The translations under genes were made by a program, and so were the position numbers. Below are positions 1-8,812 of a stretch of DNA of 23,737 bases, in pieces (within the stretch, counting starts at the first letter, position 1; every line of letters begins with the position of its first letter). The stretch spans positions 23,501,932 through 23,525,668 of the forward strand of contig CM044528.1 of the NCBI GenBank assembly GCA_024364805.1, read 5' to 3'. Origin of the DNA: Euprymna scolopes. Its lineage: Eukaryota > Mollusca > Cephalopoda > Sepiida > Sepiolidae. The notes below the pieces were generated by a model. The model was not told the origin of the DNA. It worked only from the letters and a program-made list of their open reading frames with translations, and made no database searches.

Positions 1-246
1 CTCTTAAAAACTCTTGGAAAATGGAACCCTCTTAAAAACTTTTGGGAAATGGAACTCTCTTAAAAACTCTTGGGAAATGGAACCCTCTTAAAAGTTCTTC
101 GGAAATGGAACCCTCTTAAAAGTTCTTCGGAAATGGAACCCTCTTAAAAACTCTTGTGAAATGGAACCCCCTTTAAAAACTCTTCGGAAATGGAACCCTC
201 TTAAAAATTCTTGATAAATGAAACCCTCTTAAAAATTATTGTGAAC
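1..246. repeat. 28-bp minisatellite, about 8.7 units
   Basis: Head-to-tail units of 28 bp start at 1, 29, 57, 85, 113, 141, 169 (29 bp), 198 and 226. The consensus begins CTCTTAAAAACTCTT and ends GGAAATGGAACC. Units at 85 and 113 are identical and carry AGTTCTTC in place of AACTCTTG, which suggests local duplication of a variant. The array runs off the left edge, so its true length is unknown. The last unit decays after 240. Confidence 0.97.
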
Positions 247-640
247 TTAACTGAAATTCTATTTGTTCGCGGATTATGAAATTATAAATGAGTTTCGTAA
301 TAGTCAGTCGTTAATTTCTTGCCAAAAGTTCAATATAACGTTTTGTGTAAAACTCTTTGCTTCTTTCCATAATGTGGAATTTTATCTTGAATGTATTGAC
401 TCTTGAATTCTATATCACACGTACACAGTGTCCTATTTTTAGGACAGTCAATATTTTGTTTTCTGAATAAAAGAAATTACTTTTTTGGTCCTCCGACAAA
501 AAGAGTGTGGACTTGTAAATTTATCGTCTGTTCGTCTGTCCGCACTTTTCTCAATAACTACTCCTTGGACTTTTTTGAAATTTTGCACAAACATTAAACA
601 TAAATTAAAAAGTAACAAAACAGATTTCCCGGGAAAACTC
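247..640. other. AT-rich stretch with a Helitron-like motif, no gene
   Basis: No coding pattern is seen. At about 523-595 there is a motif (GTCTGTTCGTCTGTCCGCAC, then CTCAATAACTACT, then GAAATTTTGCACAAAC) like the 5' internal region of non-autonomous Helitrons. A related motif recurs in the complete small Helitron at 19617-19895. No TC start or CTAG end could be fixed here. The short ORFs look like chance. Confidence 0.4.
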
Positions 641-1150
641 CAGTTGCACCCCCTAGGGTGCTTTTTGGGTTAAAATGGCAAAAATTGGCACTTTTGTACT
701 TATTAAAAAAAAAAAAAAAAAAAATTGATGCTTTGGATTTTTATAAAACTTTCTGAAAAGTTGTAACTAACTGATTTCTATATAATTTTGTTTGTCTTTA
801 CTTCGTGATAAGTCTTCGATGTGCCCCAGGGGCTCTTTTAGGGCTAATAAAAACACTCCATTTTTGGAACTATTTTACCATATATGCCCAAAATTTTCTG
901 TGTATGTCTATTTAGCAGTTTTGCATAGTGCTGAACACAAATTTAAATATGTTAAGGCGATAGGGACTTATGGGGCTAAATGGGGGGCAGGTTCAAATGA
1001 TAGACTTAGTCATTTCTTTTTTTGCATGGTGCCGAACTCAAATTTACATATGTTAAGGCCTAAAACTGCACCATTTTCATCAGCATTTGACGTCCCCTTG
1101 GGACTTTTGGGGCTAAATGGTGGGAGCAAATACTGAACTTAGTCATTTTT
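636..1150. repeat. Diverged tandem repeat units of about 100-125 bp
   Basis: The clearest pair is about 921-1018 and 1019-1145. Both start TTTTGCAT(A/G)GTGC, run through CAAATTTA.ATATGTTAAGG and GGGGCTAAATGG, and end GACTTAGTCATTT or AACTTAGTCATTT. Weaker relatives of the CCCC..GGG-CTTTT-GGGCTAA portion lie near 650 and 822. An ORF of 114 codons at 792-1136 falls wholly inside these repeats and has no recognisable protein features, so it is not called as a gene. Confidence 0.7.
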
Positions 1151-1543
1151 TTTATGCCTCGGTCACTGTGCACTCACAGAAGTGGGGAGGGCAGGCATGC
1201 TTCACTTTTTTTAAATTTGTGTAATGTAACACATCTTTTTGTCATTACAAAAAGTTTCAACTCGATAGAAAAAAAATCTAGATCCATGGGACTTAATGAA
1301 TCCATTAATTAATAAAATGTACAATTATTTCAGTTTAAGTGTTTTCATAGAATAGGGAAAACTTTCTTTTTTTTTTGCAAAACTGCCATAAACCGGGGAA
1401 TAGTAATAATAAACCGGAAGTTTTTATTTTTTTATAATACCGAATAATTGAGACATAGGGAAACAAAAACAATGTTATGCTCGTATAAAGGAAAAATACA
1501 CTGAACATATGATCATCTAAGGTTAGTGCATTTATTAAAATAA
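1151..1543. other. AT-rich sequence, nothing recognised
   Basis: This stretch has poly(A/T) runs and short imperfect repeats such as AAACCGGGGAATAGTAATAA followed by AAACCGGAAG. No gene, RNA or mobile-element end could be supported. Confidence 0.4.
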
Positions 1544-1568
1544 TCTTTACTATTATATAAAGTCACTT

Positions 1569-1624
<56 letters not shown>

Positions 1625-1850
1625 AGAGAGTTTCTTCTTCATAGGTTCCGAAACGGCTGAGCCTATCTTTTGCAAATTTCACACAAAGATAATTTATATG
1701 TCTGGTAGTGTTCTTAGATATGTTTTTTTACAGAAATTAATCTGATAAGTATCGAAAATCAAAAAAATCCAATCTTAGAAACAGCTTTTCTCTCTTATAG
1801 ATAAAAAAGAATAATTTTTACGGGAGGGAGGGGTATTTTACTTTACACCG
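1544..1850 (+). mobile_element. Non-autonomous Helitron-like element, 5' part
   Basis: It starts TCTTTACTATTATATAAAGT, the same 5' end as copies at 19939 (plus) and 6582 (minus). Shared internal blocks are CACTTTGTGTG, GGTTCCGAAACGGCTGAGCC, TATCTTTTGCAAATT, GTGTTCTTAGATATGTTTT and GATAAGTATCGAAAATC. A (GA)n microsatellite at about 1579-1620 is specific to this copy. Similarity stops near 1850, where LINE sequence begins, so the LINE may have inserted into it. No 3' CTAG end is visible. The Helitron assignment rests on the family's TC start and on the copy at 6070-6582, which has a CTAG end. Confidence 0.6.
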
Positions 1851-3386
1851 ACAAGGGAGATAAAAGCTGCTGCTGAAGATGATTTTCCACCTGAAATCTT
1901 CAAACACTTTCCAATGTCCTGGTCCCAATTTTACACAAAATTATCGCCCGCAGTTGGAAAACCGAAAAATGTCCTCAAGATTAGAGCGACACTGTCCTGC
2001 TTCCTCTCTTCAAAAAAGGGGAGATAAATGTGTCTGCAGTAATTATTGCAGCATTAGCTTTATCGATATCAGCGCAAAAATTTTCGCTACCATCTTATTA
2101 AAGCGGTTTTAACAACAAAGAGATGCACATACAAGAATCAATCAATGCGGATTCTGCCCAGGCCATGGCTGTACTGACCAAATATTTAACCTCCGAAGAG
2201 TGCTTAGACAGGGTTGGAGCTACCAGCAGAAAACCATCGTCTGCTTCATTGACTTTGTTGCTGCTTTCAACTCTCTTGATTGTGGAGCCCTTTGGAAGGT
2301 TATGAATGCCGACGGCATCCCATAAAAACTGCTCAACCTTATTAGGGCTTATTATAACTCCACCTGCAGAAAAGTTTATGTATATGGTCAGGAATAATGC
2401 TTTTTTGATATCCGTTCCGGTGTTTGTCAAGGCTGCGTTCTCTCACCCACACTCTTCAACTATACCATCGATTGGATCACATCCAAGGCCTTGGCCAATT
2501 TTCCTGGCATAACAGTTGGTCGCGGTTTCCGTTTTTCAAACCTTGACTATGCCGATGATATCACAATTCTGAGTGAAAGCTTTGCTGACATACAATCAGC
2601 CATAAATGAGATGTAATTTTACACATCAATGATCATCATGAAGATTAACGCCAATAAGACTAAGCTTCTGACTGCTAGTTTTCCTCCAACTGAAAAACAG
2701 CCGGTTGTCCTCAACACTAAAACCCTCAAAGAGGTCAATCGATTTAAATACCTTGGATCCATCATCACCGGCACAGACCAAGGTGAAGAAGATATGCACA
2801 ACCGCATCAGCAATGCTCGTCTCACCCTCTGTCGACTGCGATCGCATCTCTAGTCTGGAAAGAAATAAAGCTCAACACAAAGATCAAGATCTACCAGGCC
2901 TTAGTCCACACTATTCTGCTTTATGGCTGCAAAACATGGCCTATGCATTGCAAATGATCTTTGCAAGCTGGAGGTATTTGACCATCACTGCCGCATACTA
3001 CGTATCCGCTGGCAACAATTTATCCCCCAACAACACAGCCCGGCATTCTGCAAGATACGCTCCCTTCAACAATCCTTCCTTGCTAGATTCCTTTGCTGGT
3101 TCGTCCATGTGCTTCACCGAAACCCAGGTGACTGCATTTGTTAAGCCATCAACCCAGCACCAGTACCAGATTGTGGTGGCCAACTCAAGTCCTGGCTCAG
3201 GACAGTGAAACAGGATACTGAAATGATTCTTGGCCCTCGCCTCTACAGGCTGTGCTAATGGAACCTTGTAGCGGAAACAGCCTCTGACCGCCGCACTTGG
3301 TCGGCTGTTATACGGGATGCGGTAAATTTGTTAGATGGAGCCAACCCAACCAATCCAGGGTAAACTGAACCAACCAACCAACCATT
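1851..3386 (+). mobile_element. 5'-truncated, inactive LINE (non-LTR reverse transcriptase)
   Basis: Reverse-transcriptase segments can be read in one sense direction with several in-frame stops and frame changes. Near 2250 the motif A block reads IDFVAAFNSL; its catalytic Asp is kept, but the later conserved Asp (AFDS) is Asn. Motif B GVCQGCVLSP is at 2419-2448 and motif C YADD at 2548-2559. Thumb-like text FKYLGSIITG follows near 2740. The protein ends DRRTWSAVIRDAVNLL..NPG with a stop at 3361-3363, a C-terminus typical of a widespread invertebrate LINE. The 3' end is a short (AACC)n tail. The endonuclease and the start of the RT are missing, so this is a dead 5'-truncated copy. Its clade (RTE-like or a neighbour) cannot be settled by eye. 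Confidence 0.92.
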
Positions 3387-3713
3387 TCAAATTTATACAT
3401 CATGACAGACCAACGAAAATAATACTTTTAATTTAAGCCTGACAGACCAATGAAAAAGTTTATTCGAAATTTATGCATGACAAACCAATGAAAATAACAT
3501 TTTAAATTTAAGCTTGACAGACCAATATAAAGGTCATTCTAAATTTATGCATGATAGACCAATGAAAATAACATTTTAAATTTAAGCCTGACAGACCAAT
3601 GAAAAAGTTTATTCTAAATTCATGCATGACAAACCAATGAAAATACTATTTCGAATTTATGCTACAACAAATTTCAATGTCAAACCTAAGCATGACAAAT
3701 GGACCAACGGACA
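3387..3713. repeat. Dimeric minisatellite, ~37-bp monomers in ~75-bp pairs
   Basis: About eight monomers share AATTTA.GC.TGACAGACCAATGAAAA. They alternate between a type with TTATGCATGACA..AATAACATTT and a type with TTAAGCCTGACA..AAAGTTTATTC. This gives a higher-order dimer of about 75 bp repeated 3-4 times. The array starts directly after the LINE's (AACC)n tail and decays after 3660. Confidence 0.9.
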
Positions 3714-4168
3714 AAGTCCATTAGAGTGATGCATAGGCACATCTAACAACCATTCCATTTGCAGTTGCAAAGAAGTCTTTGAGTCAGAGACCAAATACTT
3801 TCAGGAAACGTTTCATCTGTTCCAAGCGGGTTGTTTCTGTCAGCGTTTATCGATTCCATTTGAAGCAAGTCTGATAGTATTAGCGCTTTCCGCATGAGTT
3901 GGCCTGAAACCACTGTGGTACTAATTCTATGTTAGCTGGACAGAAGTTGGAGACTTAAAGACTCCGAGCCGCAGGCTGTATTGCGGTCTCCAATGGCACA
4001 AACTAAGCTGAGACTTTGAAAGAAATGGTTTTCTCCTCCCTCAGAGACATGTAGCTTTTATTCCAAGCCCTCAACTGAGCGTTTCCTTTGATTTCTTTCT
4101 ATCAAGTCAACAAACTGACCAGTGGTCAGTTCACTGGTAAAGCTTTTTAGTCCAAGCTTTATAAACAA
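3714..4168. other. Unassigned, possibly unique intronic sequence
   Basis: This is a more balanced-composition stretch with no tandem structure, no long ORF and no repeat partner elsewhere in the window. An imperfect inverted repeat, CTGACCAGTGGTCAG, lies at 4116-4130. No function is assigned. Confidence 0.35.
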
Positions 4169-4260
4169 CTAGCAAGGTTGCTTGGCATTACCCGGGAGTG
4201 AATCGACAACAAAAGATAAGAGTTAAAAAAAAAAAAAAATATGTGTACATCTAAGAAGGT
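4169..4260 (-). mobile_element. Helitron 3' end (antisense)
   Basis: Read on the minus strand the sequence ends CCCGGGTAATGCCAAGCAACCTTGCTAG with T following. This matches the GC-rich hairpin-like terminus plus CTAG|T seen at the other Helitron ends in the window. CTAG lies at 4169-4172. The element would extend rightwards, but its 5' end could not be found. Confidence 0.5.
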
Positions 4261-4329
4261 GCCGCTGAGAATATGCGACTCAGAATCGGAAGGAAAGTTG
4301 TTTCTGCGTGGGTGTTCGCGGTATTCAGT

Positions 4330-4500
4330 TCTCTCCCACTGCAAGAACTGTGTCAAAAAGCAGGATTGACAAATCGGCGTCTTTCAAGAGGAGCATTCCG
4401 ACCTAAAAAAAAGTGCCTGGGCAGCCCCGTCGGCATTCCCCAGTGAGGGCACCTCAGGCGATTAACAATAAACTAATTCCTTCTCCAAGAGAGAAGACAA
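4330..4500 (+). repeat. Interspersed repeat R, copy 1
   Basis: The best-conserved block is TGCCTGGGCAGCCCCGTCGG followed by GGGCACCTCAGGCGATTAAC and CAATAAACTAA.TCCTTCT. It is shared with 13791-13930 (plus) and 15388-15500 (minus). The segment before the A-run (about 4345-4402) is also related to 13810-13850 at lower identity. This copy is the most diverged of the three. No coding potential or RNA head was recognised, so the type of repeat is unknown. Confidence 0.7.
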
Positions 4501-5109
4501 AGCCCGGGAGGGTGAACCTCCTAAAACTACACAGGAATGGTCTAATCTCTGCTGATTTTGGGGGCCCAGGATAAAAATCTCTGTGTGGGTGTTCTTGCTG
4601 ACCTATATCTTTTTCCTCTCTCCCTTCTCCCTTTCCTTTTTTTCTCCATTTGATTTTTTTTTTTCATAAGTAATCACGTGACTTTAACCTCACTGTATAA
4701 TTGTTTTTTTTTTTGTGTGGGTCTTCATTTGAAGATCTACCTTTTTAATCGAAGGAACTTCTTTCTTTTTTGTTGCCTGATGAGGTCATTTAGTTAATTA
4801 ATAACTAATTGACTGAAACATTATCATGAGAGTGTAGCAACATCAAAACAATGTTCATTGGAATATACATAAAAGTACATATAGAGCGTGTTTATAATAT
4901 GTTTATTTATACGAACATTATTTAGCTACATATGTGCATACATGTGTCAGCAGCATCTCTTTTCAAGGATCTCACATCATCAGGCTAAAGAAAAAAAAAT
5001 CATTTTCCAGCCCAAGAACATTCTTTTTATATAAAATAAATTCCATCTGACTTTTACTAAAGAGAAAAATGTGGCAATAAACATGTATGTATATATAAAT
5101 ATATGTATA
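4501..5109. other. AT-rich sequence, nothing recognised
   Basis: Poly(T) runs at 4620-4720 and AT-rich DNA follow. No ORF with protein-like features, RNA gene or element end was found. Confidence 0.4.
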
Positions 5110-5111
5110 TA

Positions 5112-5653
5112 CAGCATGTCCAAAAAAAAAAAAAAAATCGCTGAAGGGTCGAAAATCTTTGTCATTTTCCCAGTAATGATTATTTAGTTTTCTCTATTTC
5201 AGATATTTTACAGATTATATTTTGAAAATTAATTATGGATAAGTATAGCATTGAACAAGGTATGCAAATTATGAAATTCTTTTGCCAAAATCAGGGGTCA
5301 ATTATTTTGACTCAAAGAGCTTATCGACGACATTTTCATGTAAGAGATAGCTCAAGTTACAACACCTTTTAGTGTGGTGATATCTTAAAGAAAGAGTTAA
5401 AGGGAGTTAAATCGCATTCCAGAGATTCTGCAATCTGTCATGAATAATGTTTTGGAAAGAGCACAAATATGCGAAGCTAAAAATGGGCAACATTTAAAAG
5501 GACATTATTTTTAATAAAGATTGTTGGAATTCTGCATTTTTAAAAATTTTCCCAATGTCTTAGTATAATTGTGTTAAAATTACAGAAAGATATTATCAAA
5601 AATAAAGAATCTGTTTAAGTTCAAAACCCTTCAGTGACTTTTTGGACACCATG
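5112..5653 (+). mobile_element. Internally deleted mariner-like transposon (542 bp)
   Basis: The terminal inverted repeats read CAGCATGTCC-(A)n-CGCTGAAGGGT and, on the minus strand from the right end, CATGGTGTCCAAAAAGTCAC then TGAAGGGT. Both ends are flanked by TA (5110-5111 and 5654-5655), the usual mariner target duplication. Inside, an ATG at 5235 opens MDKYSIEQGMQIMKFF..TQRAYRRHF, which looks like the N-terminal helix-turn-helix of an IS630/Tc1-mariner transposase; it stops at 5373. At 5413-5514 the reading RIPEILQSVMNNVLERAQIC..GQHLKGHYF looks like the transposase C-terminus. The catalytic DDE/D core between them is missing, so the element can at most be moved in trans. Confidence 0.9.
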
Positions 5654-5655
5654 TA

Positions 5656-6069
5656 TAGATAAAAACTTCCCTCACTATCTATCGTCCTTCCTCACTCCTC
5701 TCCTCACAAATAAGGAAGAGTTTCTCTCCTCCTGCACAGGGTGAAGATGAAAACAAAAGGGGACAAACGAATACACGCAACTTCCCAGAAAACTGGAAGT
5801 AATACGACACATAAAAAGGTCAATATCATGCCAATAATTATAGGAGCACTAGAAACAGTTCCAACAAGCCTGGGAGCAAAAAAAAAAAAAAAAAAAAAAT
5901 AGAAAAAAATAATGTCTTTTAAATGTTCCCCATTTTTACTCTGACTTAAGGGAGCACTACTAGTTCTAATCAGTGAGTAATTGCTGATGATGTGAGAACT
6001 CCTAGTGAGTAATAAAAATAACTAGCGGGACCTGTGGAAAATCCAAAGTGCCATCTTTCATATGTAATA
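5656..6069. other. AT-rich sequence with a poly(A) run, nothing certain
   Basis: A poly(A) run lies at 5879-5900. At 6022-6034 CTAGCGGGACC resembles the antisense Helitron terminus seen at 11829, but no hairpin follows, so it was not called. No gene was found. Confidence 0.35.
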
Positions 6070-6582
6070 CTAGCTGGACGCTTGGCGTTGCCCAGTCATA
6101 TAATACGCTGAAACACGATATTTTAATTTATGCAAATTGTGTATGTATTATTATAAAATAAATCCCTATTGAAAATTATACATTACGGGAAATAATTTGT
6201 CCGGTGGACGAACTCACAAAAAAAATTAAATAATAATGATGATGTCGTTCATCAAATTCCGTCTGTGTTTGTTTACAATATCACGTCAGCTGATATTTGG
6301 GCTTGACGATCTTAAAAATAGTCCTTTTTTTTCTCTATTAGAGAAAAAAAAAGAATTTTTAGAGTGGAATATTTTACATTACATTGGCCAAGATTACACC
6401 GGTGTAATATAAAATATTCCCCTGTACAAAGTCTTTTTTACTTATCGGATGAATTTCTGAACAAAACATATCTAAGAACACTGCCAGAAATAATTTGCAA
6501 AAGATAGGCTCAGCCGTTTCGGAACCTATAAGGAGGGAACTCACACTCGCTCACACAAAGTGACTTTTATATAATAGTAGGA
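6070..6582 (-). mobile_element. Near-complete non-autonomous Helitron (about 513 bp)
   Basis: On the minus strand the element starts TCCTACTATTATATAAAAGT near 6582. It shares the CACTTTGTGTGAGCG, GGTTCCGAAACGGCTGAGCC and TTCTTAGATATGTTTTGTTC blocks with the copy at 1544. It ends CTGGGCAACGCCAAGCGTCC then AGCTAG at 6070-6073, followed by T. A hairpin-like GC-rich segment just before CTAG is the Helitron hallmark. It has no Rep/helicase coding capacity, so it depends on an autonomous relative. The base before the 5' TC is T rather than the expected A, so the exact 5' boundary may be off by a few bases. Confidence 0.8.
6366..6420. repeat. Inverted repeat, 22-bp arms with an 11-bp loop
   Basis: Left arm 6366-6387 (GGAATATTTTACATTACATT then GG) pairs with right arm 6399-6420 with three mismatches. 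It lies inside the Helitron at 6070-6582. Only one arm (GTATTTTACTTTACACC) is recognisable in the copy at 1544, just before the LINE junction. Confidence 0.85.
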
Positions 6583-6687
6583 ATATTACAGCGATATTAT
6601 TTTAACTCTTATGTTAAAACTGTAAAAATATTTATCTAAGTAATCTGGTTAATGTAGTGTCATGATATATATATGGTTATTACGGTT

Positions 6688-6970
6688 GGTTGGTTGGTTG
6701 GTTGTTTTTGTTTTACAGCATATCAACCCTTTTCAGGTTATTTAATGCCGAATCCAAAGATTTTGAAGAAAAATTTTTTAATAAAATATATTTGTTGCTT
6801 TCAAGTCCGTTTCTATTCAACCCATAGTTGGGACCCTAACAGGTACTACCACTCCGGGTCAGAGTGGACCTGGGAGCAATGGCAATTAATGGGTGGCTCA
6901 ACACTCCCCAAAGCCTGAAAGCTGGAGCCTCACCACTGGATATAGTTTAAGATCATATCCAGGACCAGGC
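6688..6970 (-). mobile_element. SINE-like retroposon with (AACC)n tail, copy 1
   Basis: A perfect 10-bp target-site duplication TATTACGGTT flanks it (6678-6687 and 6971-6980). On the minus strand it starts GCCTGGTCCTGGATATGATC, contains CTCCCAGGTCCACTCTGACC and GTAGTACCTGTTAGGGTCCC, then an AT-rich part. It ends GGGTTGATATGCTGTAAAAC with an (AACC)n tail. It is about 283 bp and has no coding capacity. A second copy at 14527-14807 matches along its whole length. No clear tRNA, 7SL or 5S head was recognised. The LINE at 1851-3386 ends in the same AACC tail, which suggests (inference) that this LINE type mobilises it. Confidence 0.9.
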
Positions 6971-7266
6971 TATTACGGTTTATCTCCAATATCCTTATAG
7001 GAGTCTGTGACATTGTGACGTATTTCCATTGTATGGACGCCTGATACGAACAGAAACCTCACGATATCATTATACAATCTTTAGATAAAACAGATACTAT
7101 TCTTGGATCCTAGCCAGAAAACTAAGAAGTATATTTTAGTTTCACGTACGGCCCAAAAGTGACATCATTTTAAAAAATTAATTTTTTTTTTTCGTCTTCA
7201 GTGATTAGAGATTCTATTTTTTTAATTATTAGGATAGTACAAACATTAAATTAGCTTGTGTGCGTA

Positions 7267-7303
<37 letters not shown>

Positions 7304-7445
7304 AATTTAATATTTCTATTATTTTATCACCTATCTTCCTTTTTAATAAATAAGATCTCCCGATCATATAATATATAACCTGGAAACCGTGACACACATA
7401 CGTATGTACATTGAAGCTACTACGGTATCAATATATAGATAATAA
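6971..7445. other. AT-rich spacer with (TA)n(CA)n microsatellite
   Basis: The compound microsatellite lies at about 7267-7302. Nothing else was recognised; the minus-strand ORF at 7364-7606 runs across the 5S-like sequence and is not credible. Confidence 0.5.
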
Positions 7446-7561
7446 TACACGGCATATTCACGTTGACACACCAGTTCCCATTGGATCATCGAAGTTAAGC
7501 AAAGTTGAGCCTGGTCAGTATTGAACGGGTGACCATTTAGAAATACCAGGTGCTGTATGTG
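7446..7561 (+). pseudogene. 5S rRNA-like sequence, full length but diverged
   Basis: The order and spacing of 5S rRNA features are kept over about 116 bp. These are GGCATATTCACGTTGA (helix I/II side), GATCATCGAAGTTAAGCAAAG (cf. GATCACCGAAGTTAAGCAACG, the A-box of the 5S internal promoter), GTATTGAACGGGTGACC (C-box region) and AATACCAGGTGCTGTATG (3' end). Many substitutions, including in the internal promoter, argue against a working 5S gene. It could be a 5S pseudogene or the head of a 5S-derived SINE. No second copy exists in the window to show a shared body downstream. Confidence 0.85.
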
Positions 7562-8171
7562 TTCACTTATCTTGGCATTGTTTCCACTTCTCATCACTGG
7601 ACTCAATCAGTGCCGATTCAGGAGAGATGTGGCTAGAGACTGTGTAACACTTGCTTCACAATTACATATGCAGCCACCTTTACGGGAGGTGGGGAGAGGT
7701 TTCGACTGTCTCATAAGACAACTTGAGGCCATAGCTATTACATGGCAGTTTTTGATTGGCTACAAAATGAAATCGCAGAATGTGATGTCATTTCCTCCTC
7801 CAATGCACTTCCAGCCCTGTCTTAGGTCCCTTCAATGAGAGTGGATTACCTCCCAACTCCAAGATGGCAGGAAAGAACAATTCTTCGATGTGTGTAGAAC
7901 CTTCCTATTTGAGTCGTTTCTTTTGTTCGAACCTCTCTCGCATCTGCAATGAAACGCAAACGCGCGTAGCCCGTTTGTTCAAATTACAGCAAAAGAAATT
8001 TTAGAGAGCAGGGGGCCACAGAAATGGGGGGGGGGGAAAGACATGTAGTAAACAATTTTCAATGGTTGTGTGAGGTTGTTCTCCCTGAAACAAAGACTTC
8101 AAGGTTTTTGTTGCTGTTTTTCTGCGTACCTCACCCTTTTCGTTTCAATGAAGTTGACAAACCCTGCCTAG
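7562..8171. other. Intergenic or intronic stretch with promoter-like motifs
   Basis: An inverted CCAAT box (GATTGGCT, 7755-7762), a CRE/AP-1-like TGATGTCAT (about 7783-7791) and a YY1-like CAAGATGGC (about 7860-7868) lie within 120 bp. They precede a small ORF at 7864. Locally CpG-rich sequence (ACGCAAACGCGCGTAGCCCG) follows. The motifs are seen; the promoter idea is inference. The rest, to 8171, shows no recognisable element. Confidence 0.25.
7864..8004 (+). CDS. Possible small ORF or 5' coding exon, 46 codons
   Basis: The ATG sits in a good initiation context (A at -3, G at +4: CAAGATGGC). The reading begins MAGKNNSSMCVEPSYLSRFF and ends with RVARLFKLQQKKF and a TAG at 8002-8004. It is a short basic peptide with no motif I recognise. 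It has a cluster of promoter-like motifs upstream. It could be a genuine first exon, a micropeptide or chance; no clear splice donor could be assigned. The RNF38/44-like exon in this window is on the other strand, so this would not belong to that gene. Confidence 0.2.
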   Translation: MAGKNNSSMCVEPSYLSRFFCSNLSRICNETQTRVARLFKLQQKKF

Positions 8172-8402
8172 TCAACAGTGTTCCTATTTACTTGCCTCCC
8201 CACGAGGGCAGAGTTAGACACAACGCCGGTTTTTAATGTGGGGAAAATCCAGCTCCCCCCAAAAAGGGGCACTTTGGATAGGAACAAAAATAAAAATTGT
8301 CTCGGTCCAGAAGGATTTCTCTGCCACTGACCAAGGACAGAAAAGGTGAAGTGCAGTGCCAGAGCAGATACTACACTCTGATCTTGCCCCAAAAGCTACT
8401 TA
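8172..8402 (-). mobile_element. U2 snRNA-headed SINE-like element, copy A
   Basis: On the minus strand the head reads AGCTTTTGGGGCAAGATCAG then AGTGTAGTATCTGCTCT. This matches U2 snRNA nucleotides of about 12-45, including the branch-site-recognition GTAGTA. The remaining ~180 bp is not U2 but is shared with copies at 13520 and 18511. Body blocks are CACTTCACCTTTTCTGTCCT, TGGTCAGTGGCAGAGAAATC, CAATTTTTATTTTTGT and the 3' end GTGTCTAACTCTGCCC..GTGGGGAGGCAAGTAAATAG. Imperfect flanking similarity (AACAGTGTT at left, AACAGGTT at right) may be a worn target-site duplication. No protein is encoded. Confidence 0.85.
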
Positions 8403-8535
8403 ACAGGTTATCCTTCCTCTCCACACACATACATGCTAATTCCAACCCCAAAATCGATTAGCTTGCTTTAAGGGCATCAAAATGCCCACAAGGTCATTTT
8501 TTTGTTTGTTTGTTCATTTTTTGGCCCCCCCCCCC

Positions 8536-8812
8536 AATGTAAAACGTAAATTCCATGAACAAAGCTTCTTTCATGCATGGCTGCGGATGCAGAACTCTTC
8601 CGTTTGCCTGCTTTCCAGCAGACTACAATGTGGTCATCTTCAAGTCTAATGTTAACAAGTTTTTGATGAGCCGTTCCCCTTAAGTAATCCAATTTACCAA
8701 ATTTCCACTATTAGCGATTACTACGATATTGTCCCATCGACTCATTAACCCCTATCCTCAAGTGACCTCCAGGCCTTGATAAGTTGTGACTCTTATGTGG
8801 AAAAAAAAAAAA
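8536..8812 (+). mobile_element. LINE 3' end (CR1/Jockey-like group), copy D
   Basis: This 5'-truncated insertion covers the last ~45 codons and the 3' UTR. The protein reads RKFHEQSFF, then after a frame change LPFACFPADYNVVIFKSNVN, then KFLMSRSP and stop. The intact relative at 17919-18412 reads RRFHEQSFFLRTARQWNSLP over the same region. The 3' UTR is shared with 18280-18400 and 23010-23140 (minus): GATTACTACGATATTGTCCC, CCTTGATAAGTTGTGACTCT, TATGT and poly(A). A tract of 11 C residues precedes it. Confidence 0.9.

Noticed and set aside
1-246. CRISPR-like array
   Set aside because: The units are contiguous with no unique spacers, so this is an ordinary minisatellite; the DNA is also clearly animal.
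792-1136. 114-codon plus-strand ORF
   Set aside because: It is generated by diverged tandem repeats; the repeat unit does not keep the frame.
2098-2430. 110-codon minus-strand ORF, and other frames at 2123-3208
   Set aside because: They lie opposite or out of frame to the reverse-transcriptase text on the plus strand and have no protein features of their own.
6022-6034. Another antisense Helitron 3' end (CTAGCGGGACC)
   Set aside because: No hairpin adjoins it and a better-supported CTAG end lies 48 bp away.
7446-7561. A working 5S rRNA gene
   Set aside because: There are too many changes, including in the internal promoter, and no array of 5S units.
8172-8402. A functional U2 snRNA gene
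   Set aside because: Only the first ~35 nt of the head match U2. The Sm site and 3' stem-loops are absent and the rest matches other copies of the repeat.
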